From: Paraburkholderia sp. SOS3
GTDB lineage: Bacteria; Pseudomonadota; Gammaproteobacteria; Burkholderiales; Burkholderiaceae
Direction of reading: 5' to 3'
DNA length: 64,000 nt
NCBI RefSeq assembly: GCF_001922345.1
Contig: NZ_CP018812.1
Coordinates: forward strand, 62,001 to 126,000
The notes beneath the pieces were generated by a model. It made no database searches and was not told where the DNA came from. It saw only the letters and a program-made list of their open reading frames with translations. Below are positions 51,925-60,638 of the stretch, in pieces. Made by a program: the position numbers and the translations under genes. Positions within the stretch are counted from its first letter, which is position 1. The number at the start of each line of letters is the position of its first letter.

Positions 51925-52602
51925 TCATTGCGCGGCGGCGATATGGCGCAAACGCTCCGGGTTATCGATGCGCAGCATATGGGCGTGCGGCCTGATCAGG
52001 CCTTCGCGCTGCCATCGTTGCAGCAGCGAATTGAGCCGCGGCCGGCTTACGTTAAGCATGGCGGCCATGATGCTCTGGTTACCAGGTAACCGGACTTCGG
52101 GCTGATCGGCACCTTCCATGCGCGTGAGCAGGTGCCGCGCGACTCGCGCTTCGAGCCGGTAAAGGCATGCCGACTCGACGAAGTCGCTCAGTTGCTGCAG
52201 CCGGCTGCATAGCTGCTCATGGATGCGTTGCATGAAGACCGCATCGGCCTGCAGTTCGGCAAAGTGCCGGGCGCGCAGCAGCGACACCTGGCAATCCGCG
52301 CTCAACTGCGCGTTGAAGCTGCGCCGGCGCGGATGCAGCAATGCGCTCTCGCCGACGATGCCGCCCGCGAGCGTGTAGTCGAGGATGATTTCCCGCCCGC
52401 CCGGCTCGTGCAGCGTGTGATAGATGTGGCCACGGTGGACGAAAGCGATGAAGTCCTCGGGATCGCCCTTGAAGAACAGCAGGCGGTTACGGCATGCCGG
52501 CCACGGCGCGGCGTGGTCTTCGATATGCAGGATGAGTTTGTCCGGCAGTCCCTGAAGCAGCGGAGTGGACCGGAGCGCTTCGGCATAGGTGACGGTTGAC
52601 AT
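51925..52602 (-). CDS. Crp/Fnr-family transcriptional regulator
   Basis: This 225-residue regulator has a cyclic-nucleotide-binding-type beta-roll (about 10-120, with GDPEDFIAFVHRGHIYHTL and GGIVGESALLH), a long dimerisation helix (LQQLSDFVESACLYRLEARV) and a C-terminal winged helix-turn-helix (about 168-210, NQSIMAAMLNVSRPRLNSLL). The four-Cys cluster of Fnr is absent, and the cAMP-binding Arg-Ser pair of Crp is not obvious, so the signal is unknown. It is the first gene of the reb island and probably controls it. Confidence 0.88.
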   Translation of the reverse strand: MSTVTYAEALRSTPLLQGLPDKLILHIEDHAAPWPACRNRLLFFKGDPEDFIAFVHRGHIYHTLHEPGGREIILDYTLAGGIVGESALLHPRRRSFNAQLSADCQVSLLRARHFAELQADAVFMQRIHEQLCSRLQQLSDFVESACLYRLEARVARHLLTRMEGADQPEVRLPGNQSIMAAMLNVSRPRLNSLLQRWQREGLIRPHAHMLRIDNPERLRHIAAAQ

Positions 52603-52926
52603 GACGTCTCTGCGTTGTCGTTGTTTGGCGGTGCAACTGACTAGCGGAAACGTTTGCGTCTGACAAATGTGAAACGCGAGCGGCCTTTACCCTGCCTGGG
52701 TAGATAGCTTCGCGTCGAAGCTGTTCACGCGCCGCCGCCGTAGACGTTGTGCCGGTCTTGCGTCTCGATGACTGGCGATCATATGCAACAGGCATGGCCG
52801 TGCTGGTGCATCTTCGATCCAATGAAAAACGCCTCAACGGCATTAGCCGTCGAGGCGTCTTTCTGTCGTGCATCCGGTGCACGCGCGGCCGAAGCCGCGA
52901 GTCACGCGCAGTTACGCGCGGCTGAT
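52603..52926. other. Intergenic region between gltA and the reb island
   Basis: It holds the gltA terminator (52824-52858) and, to its left, about 220 bases that must contain the promoter of the Crp-like gene. No clear -35/-10 pair or TGTGA-N6-TCACA palindrome was found; a single TGTGA half-site is near 52669. No gene is seen. Confidence 0.5.
52824..52858 (-). terminator. Intrinsic terminator of gltA
   Basis: On the minus strand ACGCCTCGACGGC and GCCGTTGAGGCGT form a long hairpin with one mismatch and a four-base loop, followed by five Ts (52829-52825). It lies about 70 bases after the gltA stop and closes the sdh-gltA transcript before the reb island. Confidence 0.88.
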
Positions 52927-54228
52927 TTAGCGCTTTGCGATCGGCTTCGCTTCGCGCGGCGTATCGCCGACGAACAACTGACGCGGACGGCCGATCTTCT
53001 GCTCCGGATCCGCGATCATCTCGTTCCACTGCGCAATCCAGCCCACCGTACGCGCCATCGCGAAGATGCAGGTGAACATCGACGTCGGAATGCCAAGCGC
53101 GCGCTGCACGATGCCCGAATAGAAGTCGACGTTCGGGTACAGCTTGCGCGACACGAAGTATTCGTCTTCGAGCGCGATCTTCTCGAGCGCCATCGCGAGC
53201 TTGAACAACGGATCGTCGTGCAGGCCCAGTTCCTCGAGCACTTCGTGGCACGTCTCGCGCATCAGCTTCGCGCGCGGGTCGTAGTTCTTGTACACACGGT
53301 GACCGAAGCCCATCAGCTTCACGCCCGAGTTCTTGTCCTTCACCTGCTTGATGAATTCGGGGATGTTGTCCACCGTGCCGATTTCTTCGAGCATGTTCAG
53401 CGCCGCTTCGTTTGCGCCGCCGTGCGCCGGGCCCCACAGGCAGGCAATACCGGCCGCGATACAGGCAAACGGGTTCGCACCCGAAGAACCGGCCAGACGC
53501 ACCGTCGACGTCGACGCGTTCTGCTCGTGGTCCGCGTGCAGGATCAGAATGCGGTCGAGCGCGCGCACGAGCACGTCGTTGACCTGATACTCTTCGCACG
53601 GATTCGAGAACATCATGCGCATGAAGTTTGCGCTATACGACAGGTTATTCTGCGGATAAACGAACGGCTGACCGATGCTGTACTTGTACGCCATCGCGAC
53701 GAGCGTCGGCAGCTTCGCGATCATGCGGATCGCCGACACTTCACGGTGACGCGGATTGTTGATGTCGAGCGAGTCGTGATAGAACGCGGACAGCGCGCCG
53801 ACTGCCGCCACGAGAATCGCCATCGGGTGCGCGTCGCGACGGAAGCCGCGGAAGAAGAACTGCATCTGCTCGTGCACCATCGTGTGATTCGTGACGGTCT
53901 TCACGAACTCTTCCTTCTCCTTCGCATTCGGCAGTTCGCCCTTCAGCAGCAGGAAACAGGTCTCGAGGAAGTCCGCATTCTGCGCGAGGTTGTCGATCGG
54001 GAAACCGCGATACAGCAGCTCACCCTTGTCCCCATCGATGTAGGTGATCGCCGAGTTGCACGATGCCGTCGACATGAAGCCCGGGTCGTACGTGAACTTG
54101 CCGGTCTGACCGTACAGTTTGCGGATGTCGATTACATCCGGGCCCATCGTGCCCTTGTAGATCGGCATTTCAACGCTCGGCGAGTTGTCGCTGAACGATA
54201 GCGTGGCTTTAACATCTGACGGGGTCAT
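52927..54228 (-). CDS. gltA: Citrate synthase (type II)
   Basis: GltA condenses acetyl-CoA and oxaloacetate to citrate. The 433 residues match the hexameric, NADH-sensitive Gram-negative type. Active-site regions are visible: the His in [19 protein letters not shown] (first catalytic His), [15 protein letters not shown] (second His) and the Asp in [13 protein letters not shown]. The N-terminus [20 protein letters not shown] is typical. It follows sdhE by 125 bases in the sdhCDAB-sdhE-gltA block and has its own terminator. It is distinct from the 2-methylcitrate synthase at 61694. Confidence 0.97.
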   Translation of the reverse strand: MTPSDVKATLSFSDNSPSVEMPIYKGTMGPDVIDIRKLYGQTGKFTYDPGFMSTASCNSAITYIDGDKGELLYRGFPIDNLAQNADFLETCFLLLKGELPNAKEKEEFVKTVTNHTMVHEQMQFFFRGFRRDAHPMAILVAAVGALSAFYHDSLDINNPRHREVSAIRMIAKLPTLVAMAYKYSIGQPFVYPQNNLSYSANFMRMMFSNPCEEYQVNDVLVRALDRILILHADHEQNASTSTVRLAGSSGANPFACIAAGIACLWGPAHGGANEAALNMLEEIGTVDNIPEFIKQVKDKNSGVKLMGFGHRVYKNYDPRAKLMRETCHEVLEELGLHDDPLFKLAMALEKIALEDEYFVSRKLYPNVDFYSGIVQRALGIPTSMFTCIFAMARTVGWIAQWNEMIADPEQKIGRPRQLFVGDTPREAKPIAKR

Positions 54229-54353
54229 AGCACATCCTCAATCGAAAGGTGGAAACAGGGTTTCGATAATTGCACGCCTTCTCGGCCATGCTTGCGGTAC
54301 GGTTGAGCCGGGGATCCCAGCGCCGGAGCGTGAACGCCGGCGCTCGATCCGGG

Positions 54354-54626
54354 CTAAGCCGTACGCAACATGTCGAGGACCCGTCTGACGTCCGGGTCGG
54401 CCAGGTCGCCTTCTGGTTCCTTGCGGGCGAGCAGCAAGTCCATCAGGTCGTTATCGCTCAGTTCGAGCAGGCGCGTCAGTGCGCCTACGTCCGCATCACT
54501 GAGATCACGCTCATATCGGCTGAAAAAACGTTCGAAGATCAGATCGTTTTCCAGCAGGCCGCGCCGTGCGCGCCAGCGTAAGCGCGCGCGGCGAAGAGGG
54601 TCGGACTGATGCGATGATTCGTCCAT
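54354..54626 (-). CDS. sdhE: Succinate dehydrogenase flavinylation factor
   Basis: SdhE helps attach FAD to SdhA. From the ATG at 54626 the protein has 90 residues, the usual length, and carries the invariant RGxxE motif (RARRGLLENDLIFERFF) and the acidic C-terminal DNDLMDLLLARKEPEGDL helix. A longer form starting at 54710, one base after the sdhB stop, would add 28 residues; neither start has a good RBS. The place between sdhB and gltA is conserved. Confidence 0.9.
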   Translation of the reverse strand: MDESSHQSDPLRRARLRWRARRGLLENDLIFERFFSRYERDLSDADVGALTRLLELSDNDLMDLLLARKEPEGDLADPDVRRVLDMLRTA

Positions 54627-54711
54627 ATCAGTACGCGCAGGGCCGCTCCCAGGCGCACTGATGGCCCCCTCGCGGGGCAGCGGCCGATAGGGAGCGTAGG
54701 TGTTATTCATC

Positions 54712-55413
54712 TCAGACAGTGCGACGCACCATCAATTCCTTGATCTTGCCGATCGCCTTCGTCGGATTGAGCCCCTTCGGGCACACGTCGACGCAATTCA
54801 TGATCGTATGGCAGCGGAACAGACGGTACGGATCTTCCAGATTGTCGAGACGTTCGCCGGTTGCCTCGTCGCGGCTGTCCGCGATGAAGCGATAGGCTTG
54901 CAGCAGGCCCGCCGGACCGACGAACTTATCGGGATTCCACCAGAAGCTCGGGCACGACGTCGAGCAGCTCGCGCACAGAATGCACTCGTAGAGGCCGTCG
55001 AGCTCGTCACGCTCTTCAGGCGACTGCAGGCGCTCTTTCTCGGGCGGCGGCGTTTCGTTGATCAGGTAAGGCTTGATCGAATGGTACTGGTTGAAGAACT
55101 GCGTCATGTCGACGATCAGGTCGCGCACGACCGGCAGGCCCGGCAGCGGGCGCAGCACGATCTTCTGCGGCAGTTCGTTCAGGTTCGTCAGGCACGCGAG
55201 GCCGTTCTTGCCGTTGATGTTCATCGCGTCCGAACCGCACACGCCTTCGCGGCACGAACGGCGGAACGACAGCGTTTCATCGAGGGCTTTAAGCTTGACG
55301 AGTGCGTCGAGCAACATGCGCTCGTGCTCGATTTCGAGCTCGTAGCTCTGCATGCGCGGCGCGGCATCCGTGTCCGGATCGTAGCGGTAGATTTCGAAAG
55401 TACGCTTGGCCAT
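54712..55413 (-). CDS. sdhB: Succinate dehydrogenase iron-sulfur subunit
   Basis: SdhB carries electrons from SdhA to the quinone site through three Fe-S clusters. The 233 residues show the [2Fe-2S] ligands in [16 protein letters not shown] and later Cys, then two ferredoxin-like groups, [16 protein letters not shown] and [20 protein letters not shown] (cluster parts). It is peripheral on the inner face of the membrane, 44 bases after sdhA. Confidence 0.98.
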   Translation of the reverse strand: MAKRTFEIYRYDPDTDAAPRMQSYELEIEHERMLLDALVKLKALDETLSFRRSCREGVCGSDAMNINGKNGLACLTNLNELPQKIVLRPLPGLPVVRDLIVDMTQFFNQYHSIKPYLINETPPPEKERLQSPEERDELDGLYECILCASCSTSCPSFWWNPDKFVGPAGLLQAYRFIADSRDEATGERLDNLEDPYRLFRCHTIMNCVDVCPKGLNPTKAIGKIKELMVRRTV

Positions 55414-55457
55414 ATTGTGGGTCCTTTGACTTTGGCTATGCCTTGAAAGGTACGTGC

Positions 55458-57233
55458 CTAGAAAGTACGTGCCTTAGGCGGCACCGATTCGACTGTCAGC
55501 GGCTTCATATGCACCGGCTTGTAGTCGAGGCGATCGCCTTCGCTGAACCACAGCGTATGGCGCAGCCAGTTTTCGTCGTCGCGATGTTCAAAGTCGCTCT
55601 GTGCGTGCGCGCCGCGGCTTTCCTTGCGTGCGTCGGCCGACACCATCGTCGCGCGCGCCGCTTCGATCAGGTTCGCCAGTTCGAGCGCTTCGACGCGCGC
55701 GGTGTTGAACACCTTCGACTTGTCCTTCATGTGCACGTGGGCGACGCGCTCCTTCAGCTCGTCGATCTTTGCGACGCCCTCGGCGAGCAGCTTCGACGTG
55801 CGGAACACGCCCGCGTGCGCTTGCATCGTCGAGCGGATGTCGTTCGCGATCGCTTGCGTGTACTCGCCCGACGACGAACCGTCGAGCTTCGCGAGGCGCT
55901 CGAGCGCACGATCCGCCGCGTCGGCAGGCAGCGGCTTGTGCTCTTTCATCTCGCCCGCGTGCTTGATGATGTGGTTGCCGGCCGCGCGGCCGAATACCAC
56001 GAGGTCGAGCAGCGAATTCGTGCCAAGACGGTTCGCGCCGTGCACCGATACGCACGAGCATTCGCCGACCGCGTAGAAGCCGTTGACCGGCTCTTCATGA
56101 TCGCGCGACGTGCCGACCACCTGGCCGTGCATGTTCGTCGGAATACCGCCCATCTGATAGTGAATGGTCGGCACGACCGGAATCGGCTCCTTGATGCAGT
56201 CGACGTTCGCGAATTTCAGTGCGATTTCGCGGATCGACGGCAGACGCTTCATGATCGTCTCGGCGCCGATGTGCGACAGGTCGAGCAGCACGTGGTCCTT
56301 GTTCGGACCGACGCCACGGCCTTCCTTGATTTCCTGGTCCATCGAACGCGAAACGAAGTCGCGCGGCGCGAGGTCTTTCAGCGTCGGCGCGTAGCGCTCC
56401 ATGAAGCGCTCGCCGTTCGCGTTGCGCAAAATGCCGCCTTCGCCGCGCACGCCTTCGGTGATCAGCACGCCCGCGCCGGCCACGCCGGTGGGGTGGAACT
56501 GCCAGAACTCCATGTCCTGCAGCGCGATGCCCGAGCGCGCAGCCATGCCGAGGCCGTCGCCGGTGTTGATGAACGCGTTCGTCGACGCCGCGAAGATGCG
56601 CCCCGCGCCGCCCGTGGCGAACAGCGTGGTCTTGCCTTCGAGGATGTAGACATCGCCCGTTTCCATCTCGAGCGCGGTCACGCCGAGCACATCGCCGTCC
56701 GCATCGCGGATCAGATCGAGCGCCATCCACTCGACGAAGAACTGCGTCTTCGCCGCGACGTTCTGCTGGTACAGCGTATGCAGCAGCGCGTGACCGGTAC
56801 GGTCAGCCGCCGCGCACGCGCGCTGCACCGGCTTTTCACCGTAGTTCGCGGTGTGGCCGCCGAACGGGCGCTGATAGATCGTGCCGTCCGCATTACGGTC
56901 GAACGGCATGCCGAAGTGCTCGAGTTCGTATACGGCGTTCGGCGCTTCGCGGCACATGAACTCGATCGCGTCCTGGTCGCCGAGCCAGTCGGAACCCTTG
57001 ATTGTGTCGTAGAAGTGATAGTGCCAGTTGTCTTCGCTCATGTTGCCGAGCGACGCGCCGATGCCGCCTTGCGCGGCGACCGTGTGCGAACGCGTGGGGA
57101 ACACCTTCGACAGCACGCATACCGACAGACCCGCGCGCGCCAGTTGCAGCGACGCGCGCATTCCCGAGCCGCCCGCGCCGACGATCACCACGTCGAAACG
57201 GCGACGCGGCAGAGAATTTTTGATTGCAGCCAT
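55458..57233 (-). CDS. sdhA: Succinate dehydrogenase flavoprotein subunit
   Basis: SdhA oxidises succinate to fumarate at a covalently bound FAD. It has 591 residues from the ATG at 57233 (GGAGAG upstream). Visible parts are the Rossmann start [15 protein letters not shown], the covalent FAD His (H50, [12 protein letters not shown]), [34 protein letters not shown], and the catalytic Arg region [14 protein letters not shown] (read as [16 protein letters not shown]). It lies four bases after sdhD. Confidence 0.98.
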   Translation of the reverse strand: MAAIKNSLPRRRFDVVIVGAGGSGMRASLQLARAGLSVCVLSKVFPTRSHTVAAQGGIGASLGNMSEDNWHYHFYDTIKGSDWLGDQDAIEFMCREAPNAVYELEHFGMPFDRNADGTIYQRPFGGHTANYGEKPVQRACAAADRTGHALLHTLYQQNVAAKTQFFVEWMALDLIRDADGDVLGVTALEMETGDVYILEGKTTLFATGGAGRIFAASTNAFINTGDGLGMAARSGIALQDMEFWQFHPTGVAGAGVLITEGVRGEGGILRNANGERFMERYAPTLKDLAPRDFVSRSMDQEIKEGRGVGPNKDHVLLDLSHIGAETIMKRLPSIREIALKFANVDCIKEPIPVVPTIHYQMGGIPTNMHGQVVGTSRDHEEPVNGFYAVGECSCVSVHGANRLGTNSLLDLVVFGRAAGNHIIKHAGEMKEHKPLPADAADRALERLAKLDGSSSGEYTQAIANDIRSTMQAHAGVFRTSKLLAEGVAKIDELKERVAHVHMKDKSKVFNTARVEALELANLIEAARATMVSADARKESRGAHAQSDFEHRDDENWLRHTLWFSEGDRLDYKPVHMKPLTVESVPPKARTF

Positions 57234-57237
57234 TCTT

Positions 57238-57606
57238 TTACACTCTCCAGAGAATCTGCGCGGCGTAGCCCGCACACGCGAGCAGCCAGACGATCGTCAG
57301 CGCCTGAAGGACGAGCCGCGTGCCGACGGGCTTGATGTAGTCCATCCAGATGTCGCGAATGCCGACCCATGCGTGATAGAACAATGACAGCAGCGTGACG
57401 AACGTCGCGAGCTTCATCCATTGAGTAGCGAAGATCGAGGCCCAGCCGTCGTACGAGAATGCGTGAGCGGCGAAGAACCAGACGAGCAGGATCACCGTGT
57501 AGATCGCCATGATCGTGGCGGTGATGCGTTGCGCGAGCCAGTCGCGCAGACCGTAGTGCGCGCCGACGACAAGGCGCTTCGAACCGATTCGGTTATTGGA
57601 GGACAT
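57238..57606 (-). CDS. sdhD: Succinate dehydrogenase membrane anchor subunit D
   Basis: This 122-residue protein has three membrane helices (about 30-50, 63-85 and 95-118), anchoring SdhAB and sharing heme b and the quinone site with SdhC. The motif HAWVGIRDIWMDYIKP (about 78-93) is typical for proteobacterial SdhD and contains the heme-ligand His. Five bases separate it from sdhC. Confidence 0.95.
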   Translation of the reverse strand: MSSNNRIGSKRLVVGAHYGLRDWLAQRITATIMAIYTVILLVWFFAAHAFSYDGWASIFATQWMKLATFVTLLSLFYHAWVGIRDIWMDYIKPVGTRLVLQALTIVWLLACAGYAAQILWRV

Positions 57607-57610
57607 TTTC

Positions 57611-58027
57611 TTAGAAGGCTCCGAACAGTTTCAGCGCGAACGCGATGGTCAGCACCGACGACACGACCAGCACGACGATCGACGTGCTCTTGCCTTTTTC
57701 CTTCGACACCGCATTGTGGTTGGTGTCCATCAACAGATGACGGATACCGGCGCAGAAGTGAAACAGGAAAGCCCACGCAAGAACGAGCGTGATCAGCTTG
57801 ACGATGATGTTGGAGAGAAAGGCCTTGAAGACTTCGAAGCTGAGTTCGGAAGTGAGACTCTGATCGAAGAGGTACAGCAGGAACGGAAGGAAGATGAAGA
57901 GCAGTGCACCGCTCACACGATGCAGAATCGACACGCGCCCCGCTAGCGGGAGACGGTACGCCGTGAGAATCTGCCCGATACCGATGTTCCGGAATTCCGG
58001 CCTCGGTTTTTTTACCGCTTCAGACAT
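57611..58027 (-). CDS. sdhC: Succinate dehydrogenase cytochrome b556 subunit
   Basis: This 138-residue membrane protein has three helices. Family signatures are RPEFRNIGIGQILTAYRLPL (start in part), SILHRVSGALLFIFLPFLLY with the conserved HRxSG, and HFCAGIRHLLMDTNH with a heme-ligand His. It is the first gene of sdhCDAB; upstream is a 190-base gap after gntR with an AT-rich TAAAAT (-10-like) about 40 bases before the start. Confidence 0.96.
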   Translation of the reverse strand: MSEAVKKPRPEFRNIGIGQILTAYRLPLAGRVSILHRVSGALLFIFLPFLLYLFDQSLTSELSFEVFKAFLSNIIVKLITLVLAWAFLFHFCAGIRHLLMDTNHNAVSKEKGKSTSIVVLVVSSVLTIAFALKLFGAF

Positions 58028-58149
58028 GCTAGACCCCTACTATGTAGTCACACTAATCCGCGATTTTAGCGCTTTTTCATTCCGCGCTGCAGCGAACATC
58101 TGCTCAAGACTGCTTTATATCGGCGGAAACAAAGACGCTTTTACAGCCG

Positions 58150-58173
58150 ATGCGAGAACCGATGCGAGAACGT
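58150..58173. repeat. 12-bp tandem repeat upstream of sdhC
   Basis: CGATGCGAGAAC occurs twice head to tail in the gntR-sdhC gap, about 120 bases upstream of the sdhC start. It may be a binding site pair or a simple duplication. Confidence 0.7.
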
Positions 58174-58216
58174 ATCGAATACACGTCCGCAAGCTAGACC
58201 CATTTCACTGCTTGCA

Positions 58217-59017
58217 TCAACTGAGGTCGTTCTGATAGTAATAGCCGGTTGTGACATACCAACCGCGCCGCACCTCAACTGGCCGATCGCCATACGTGTA
58301 CGACACGCGCTCGACCGACAACAGCGGAAAACCGGGCGGCACATGCAGCAGATCGGCGACCGTCGGGTCCGCCGCCACTGCGCGGATCTTCTCCGTCGCG
58401 CGGATCATCCGCGTGCCGAACTCCGTTTCGAACATTGCATAGAGCGGTCCCTTGTACTCGGACAGACGCTCGAGCGTGAGCCCGCGAAACACGCCGCCCG
58501 GCAACCAGATTTCGTCGAGCACGGTGTCTTCGCCATCGAACTGCAACAAACGCTTGATCAGCACGACCGGGTCCGACGGTTTCAGATCGAGCTGGCGCGC
58601 GATTTCCGCCGATGCACGCAAACGCCGGCATTCGAGCAGTTTGCTGATGTGCGGATGCTCGACGCCGTCATCGGCGAGTAATCTGAGGAAGCGAAACTGT
58701 GCACGGTCTTCGTTGTGCGTTGCAACAAACGTGCCCTTGCCCTGGCGGCGCACGAGGAGATTGTCGGCGGCAAGCTCGTCGATCGCCTTGCGCACCGTGC
58801 CCTGGCTCACCTTGTAGCGCGCGGCCAGTTCGACTTCGCTGGGGATGATTTCGCCGGGCTTCCATTCGCCGGACTCGAGGCTCTGCGTAATGAGCCCCTT
58901 GATCTGCTGATAAAGCGGACTGAACGTAGGCGACGAAGACGTGGCCGAAGCAGGCAGGCCTTCGCCTGTGCCCGCCGGGCCGATCGGATTCGCGGAGCTC
59001 GCCTGGTTCGAATTCAT
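58217..59017 (-). CDS. GntR/HutC-family regulator of TCA-cycle genes
   Basis: This 266-residue regulator has a Ser/Ala/Pro-rich leader (1-32), a GntR winged helix (about 33-100: PLYQQIKGLITQSLESGEWK, PSEVELAARYKVSQGTVRKA, RRQGKGTFV) and a UTRA effector-binding domain (about 115-260: VLDEIWLPGGVFRGL, EKIRAVAADPTVADLL). It lies at the head of sdhCDAB-gltA on the same strand and is divergent from mdh. A perfect palindrome at 59071-59094 in the shared promoter region is the likely operator. The effector is probably a TCA-cycle acid, by inference only. Confidence 0.9.
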   Translation of the reverse strand: MNSNQASSANPIGPAGTGEGLPASATSSSPTFSPLYQQIKGLITQSLESGEWKPGEIIPSEVELAARYKVSQGTVRKAIDELAADNLLVRRQGKGTFVATHNEDRAQFRFLRLLADDGVEHPHISKLLECRRLRASAEIARQLDLKPSDPVVLIKRLLQFDGEDTVLDEIWLPGGVFRGLTLERLSEYKGPLYAMFETEFGTRMIRATEKIRAVAADPTVADLLHVPPGFPLLSVERVSYTYGDRPVEVRRGWYVTTGYYYQNDLS

Positions 59018-59070
59018 TCGCGCATTTCATCATAAAGGGTCCGCCGCCGTCCACCAGTTTAAGGGCGATA

Positions 59071-59094
59071 CTTATGTCTTATATAAGACATAAG
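59071..59094. promoter_or_regulatory. 24-bp perfect palindrome, probable GntR operator
   Basis: The half-site CTTATGTCTTAT is followed immediately by its exact complement ATAAGACATAAG. It lies 54 bases before the gntR start and six bases upstream of the TTGACT of the mdh promoter, an ideal place to control both directions. GntR proteins bind such AT-centred palindromes as dimers. Confidence 0.8.
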
Positions 59095-59100
59095 ATACTG

Positions 59101-59129
59101 TTGACTTTGTGTCGGCCCGCTCCTACACT
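59101..59129 (+). promoter_or_regulatory. Sigma-70 promoter P1 of mdh
   Basis: TTGACT (59101-59106) and TACACT (59124-59129) are separated by 17 bases. The palindromic operator ends six bases upstream. This gives a leader of about 410 bases for mdh. Confidence 0.65.
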
Positions 59130-59441
59130 CCTTGTCGAGCAAGGGTTTGCGGGTCATTTCAGGTTATGCGGCCGCGGCGCAATGCAAGCGGAACGCGTAG
59201 CCGGAAACACCGTTCCTGAGCATGCTGTGCCCTTCAGTCCAGCTTTCGATTCGCCTGCCGTCCGCCTCACGAATGGCTTCAGAAGGTCTGAACCGGCGCC
59301 GTCGCGCGCGATTTCAGGCTCATGCACCCCACTTCATGCGGCCACATCGACGCTCGCCGAAATGCGCTATTGCAGGATTGCGCAGGCGCAGCGAGCCACA
59401 CGTGCCGTCATGCATGCCCCTGCGCAAAGAGTTCATCGAGT

Positions 59442-59471
59442 TTGCGACGTTTCGGCTAACGCGCATATAAA
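59442..59471 (+). promoter_or_regulatory. Possible second promoter P2 of mdh
   Basis: TTGCGA (59442-59447) and TATAAA (59466-59471) are spaced by 18 bases, about 70 bases before the mdh start. This would give a short leader independent of the operator. Confidence 0.5.
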
Positions 59472-59546
59472 ATGGCGTTTTCTCAAAGCGTCTGATGCAC
59501 TAATCAATGCACTAACGCACTAACGCACCGTCCTGGAGATTTCTCA

Positions 59547-60527
59547 ATGGCTAAGCCCGCAAAGCGTGTTGCCGTCACTGGCGCCGCAGGTCAAATCGGT
59601 TACTCCCTGCTATTTCGCATCGCCAATGGCGACATGCTCGGCAAGGACCAGCCGGTGATTCTGCAGCTGCTTGACCTGCCGCAAGCGCAAGCCGCCGTCA
59701 AAGGCGTCGTGATGGAGCTCGAAGACTGCGCGTTCCCGCTGCTCGCGGGTGTCGTCGTCACCGACGACCCGAAGGTGGCGTTCAAGGACGCCGACGTCGC
59801 GCTGCTGGTCGGCGCGCGCCCGCGTTCGAAGGGCATGGAGCGTAAGGACCTGCTGTCGGCCAACGCCGAGATCTTCACGGTGCAAGGCAAGGCGCTCAAC
59901 GATGTCGCGAGCCGCGACGTGAAGGTGCTCGTGGTCGGCAACCCGGCCAACACGAACGCGTATATCGCAATGAAATCGGCCCCGGATCTGCCGAAGAAGA
60001 ACTTCACGGCGATGCTGCGTCTGGACCACAATCGCGCGCTGTCGCAACTGGCGGCGAAGTCGGGCAAGCCGGTCGCGTCGATCGAAAAGCTCGCCGTGTG
60101 GGGCAACCACTCGCCGACGATGTATCCCGACTTCCGCGTGGCAACGGCCGAAGGCCAATCGTTGACGAAGCTGATCAACGACGACGAATGGAACCGCAAC
60201 GTGTTCATCCCGACGGTCGGCAAGCGCGGCGCGGCGATCATCGAAGCGCGGGGACTTTCCTCTGCGGCATCGGCGGCCAATGCGGCGATCGATCACGTGC
60301 GCGACTGGGTGCTCGGCACGAATGGCAAGTGGGTGACGATGGGCATTCCGTCGGACGGCTCGTATGGCATCCCCGAAGACATCATTTACGGTGTGCCCGT
60401 TACTTGCGAAAACGGCGAGTACAAGCGCGTCACGGGCCTCGAAATCGACGCGTTCTCGCGCGAGAAAATGGACGGCACGCTCAACGAGCTGCTCGAAGAG
60501 CGCGACGGCGTCAAGCACCTGCTGTAA
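59547..60527 (+). CDS. mdh: Malate dehydrogenase (NAD)
   Basis: Mdh interconverts malate and oxaloacetate in the TCA cycle. The 326 residues show the NAD-binding [20 protein letters not shown] (near residue 10), the mobile loop with [28 protein letters not shown] with the substrate Asp/Arg, and the catalytic His in [11 protein letters not shown]. Length and motifs are those of the dimeric mitochondrial/E. coli-unlike LDH-MDH group 2 found in beta-proteobacteria. GGAGA lies upstream of the ATG. It ends in a good terminator. Confidence 0.97.
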   Translation: MAKPAKRVAVTGAAGQIGYSLLFRIANGDMLGKDQPVILQLLDLPQAQAAVKGVVMELEDCAFPLLAGVVVTDDPKVAFKDADVALLVGARPRSKGMERKDLLSANAEIFTVQGKALNDVASRDVKVLVVGNPANTNAYIAMKSAPDLPKKNFTAMLRLDHNRALSQLAAKSGKPVASIEKLAVWGNHSPTMYPDFRVATAEGQSLTKLINDDEWNRNVFIPTVGKRGAAIIEARGLSSAASAANAAIDHVRDWVLGTNGKWVTMGIPSDGSYGIPEDIIYGVPVTCENGEYKRVTGLEIDAFSREKMDGTLNELLEERDGVKHLL

Positions 60528-60543
60528 GCATCCGATGCGAAAT

Positions 60544-60586
60544 AACCGGAACCTCGTTGCCGTGCGGCGGCGGGTTCCGGTTTTTT
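60544..60586 (+). terminator. Intrinsic terminator of mdh
   Basis: AACCGGAACC (60544-60553) pairs with GGTTCCGGTT (60573-60582), with a GC-rich loop and a run of six Ts to 60586. It separates mdh from the CitE-like gene. Confidence 0.9.
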
Positions 60587-60638
60587 ACACCTATCCAGCC
60601 AGAATCCACGATTTTCAAACACGCTTTTGACGTCGATA

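Larger units (their letters stand above)
59018..59546. other. Divergent gntR-mdh promoter region, 529 bp
   Basis: It contains the 24-bp palindrome, a sigma-70 promoter directly beside it and a second promoter-like pair nearer mdh. Just before the mdh RBS (GGAGA) the short motif GCACTAA repeats four times (about 59498-59525). The open frames here have no RBS and no family resemblance. Confidence 0.6.

Noticed and set aside
44257..52602. Reb island as a prophage
   Set aside because: The lysozyme is phage-like, but there is no integrase, terminase, portal, capsid or tail gene and no attachment-site repeat was seen; Reb-family genes and their regulators explain the cluster better.
59074..59523. 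Open frame upstream of mdh
   Set aside because: It starts inside the operator/promoter region, has no ribosome-binding site and no family features; the region is better explained as a long regulated leader.
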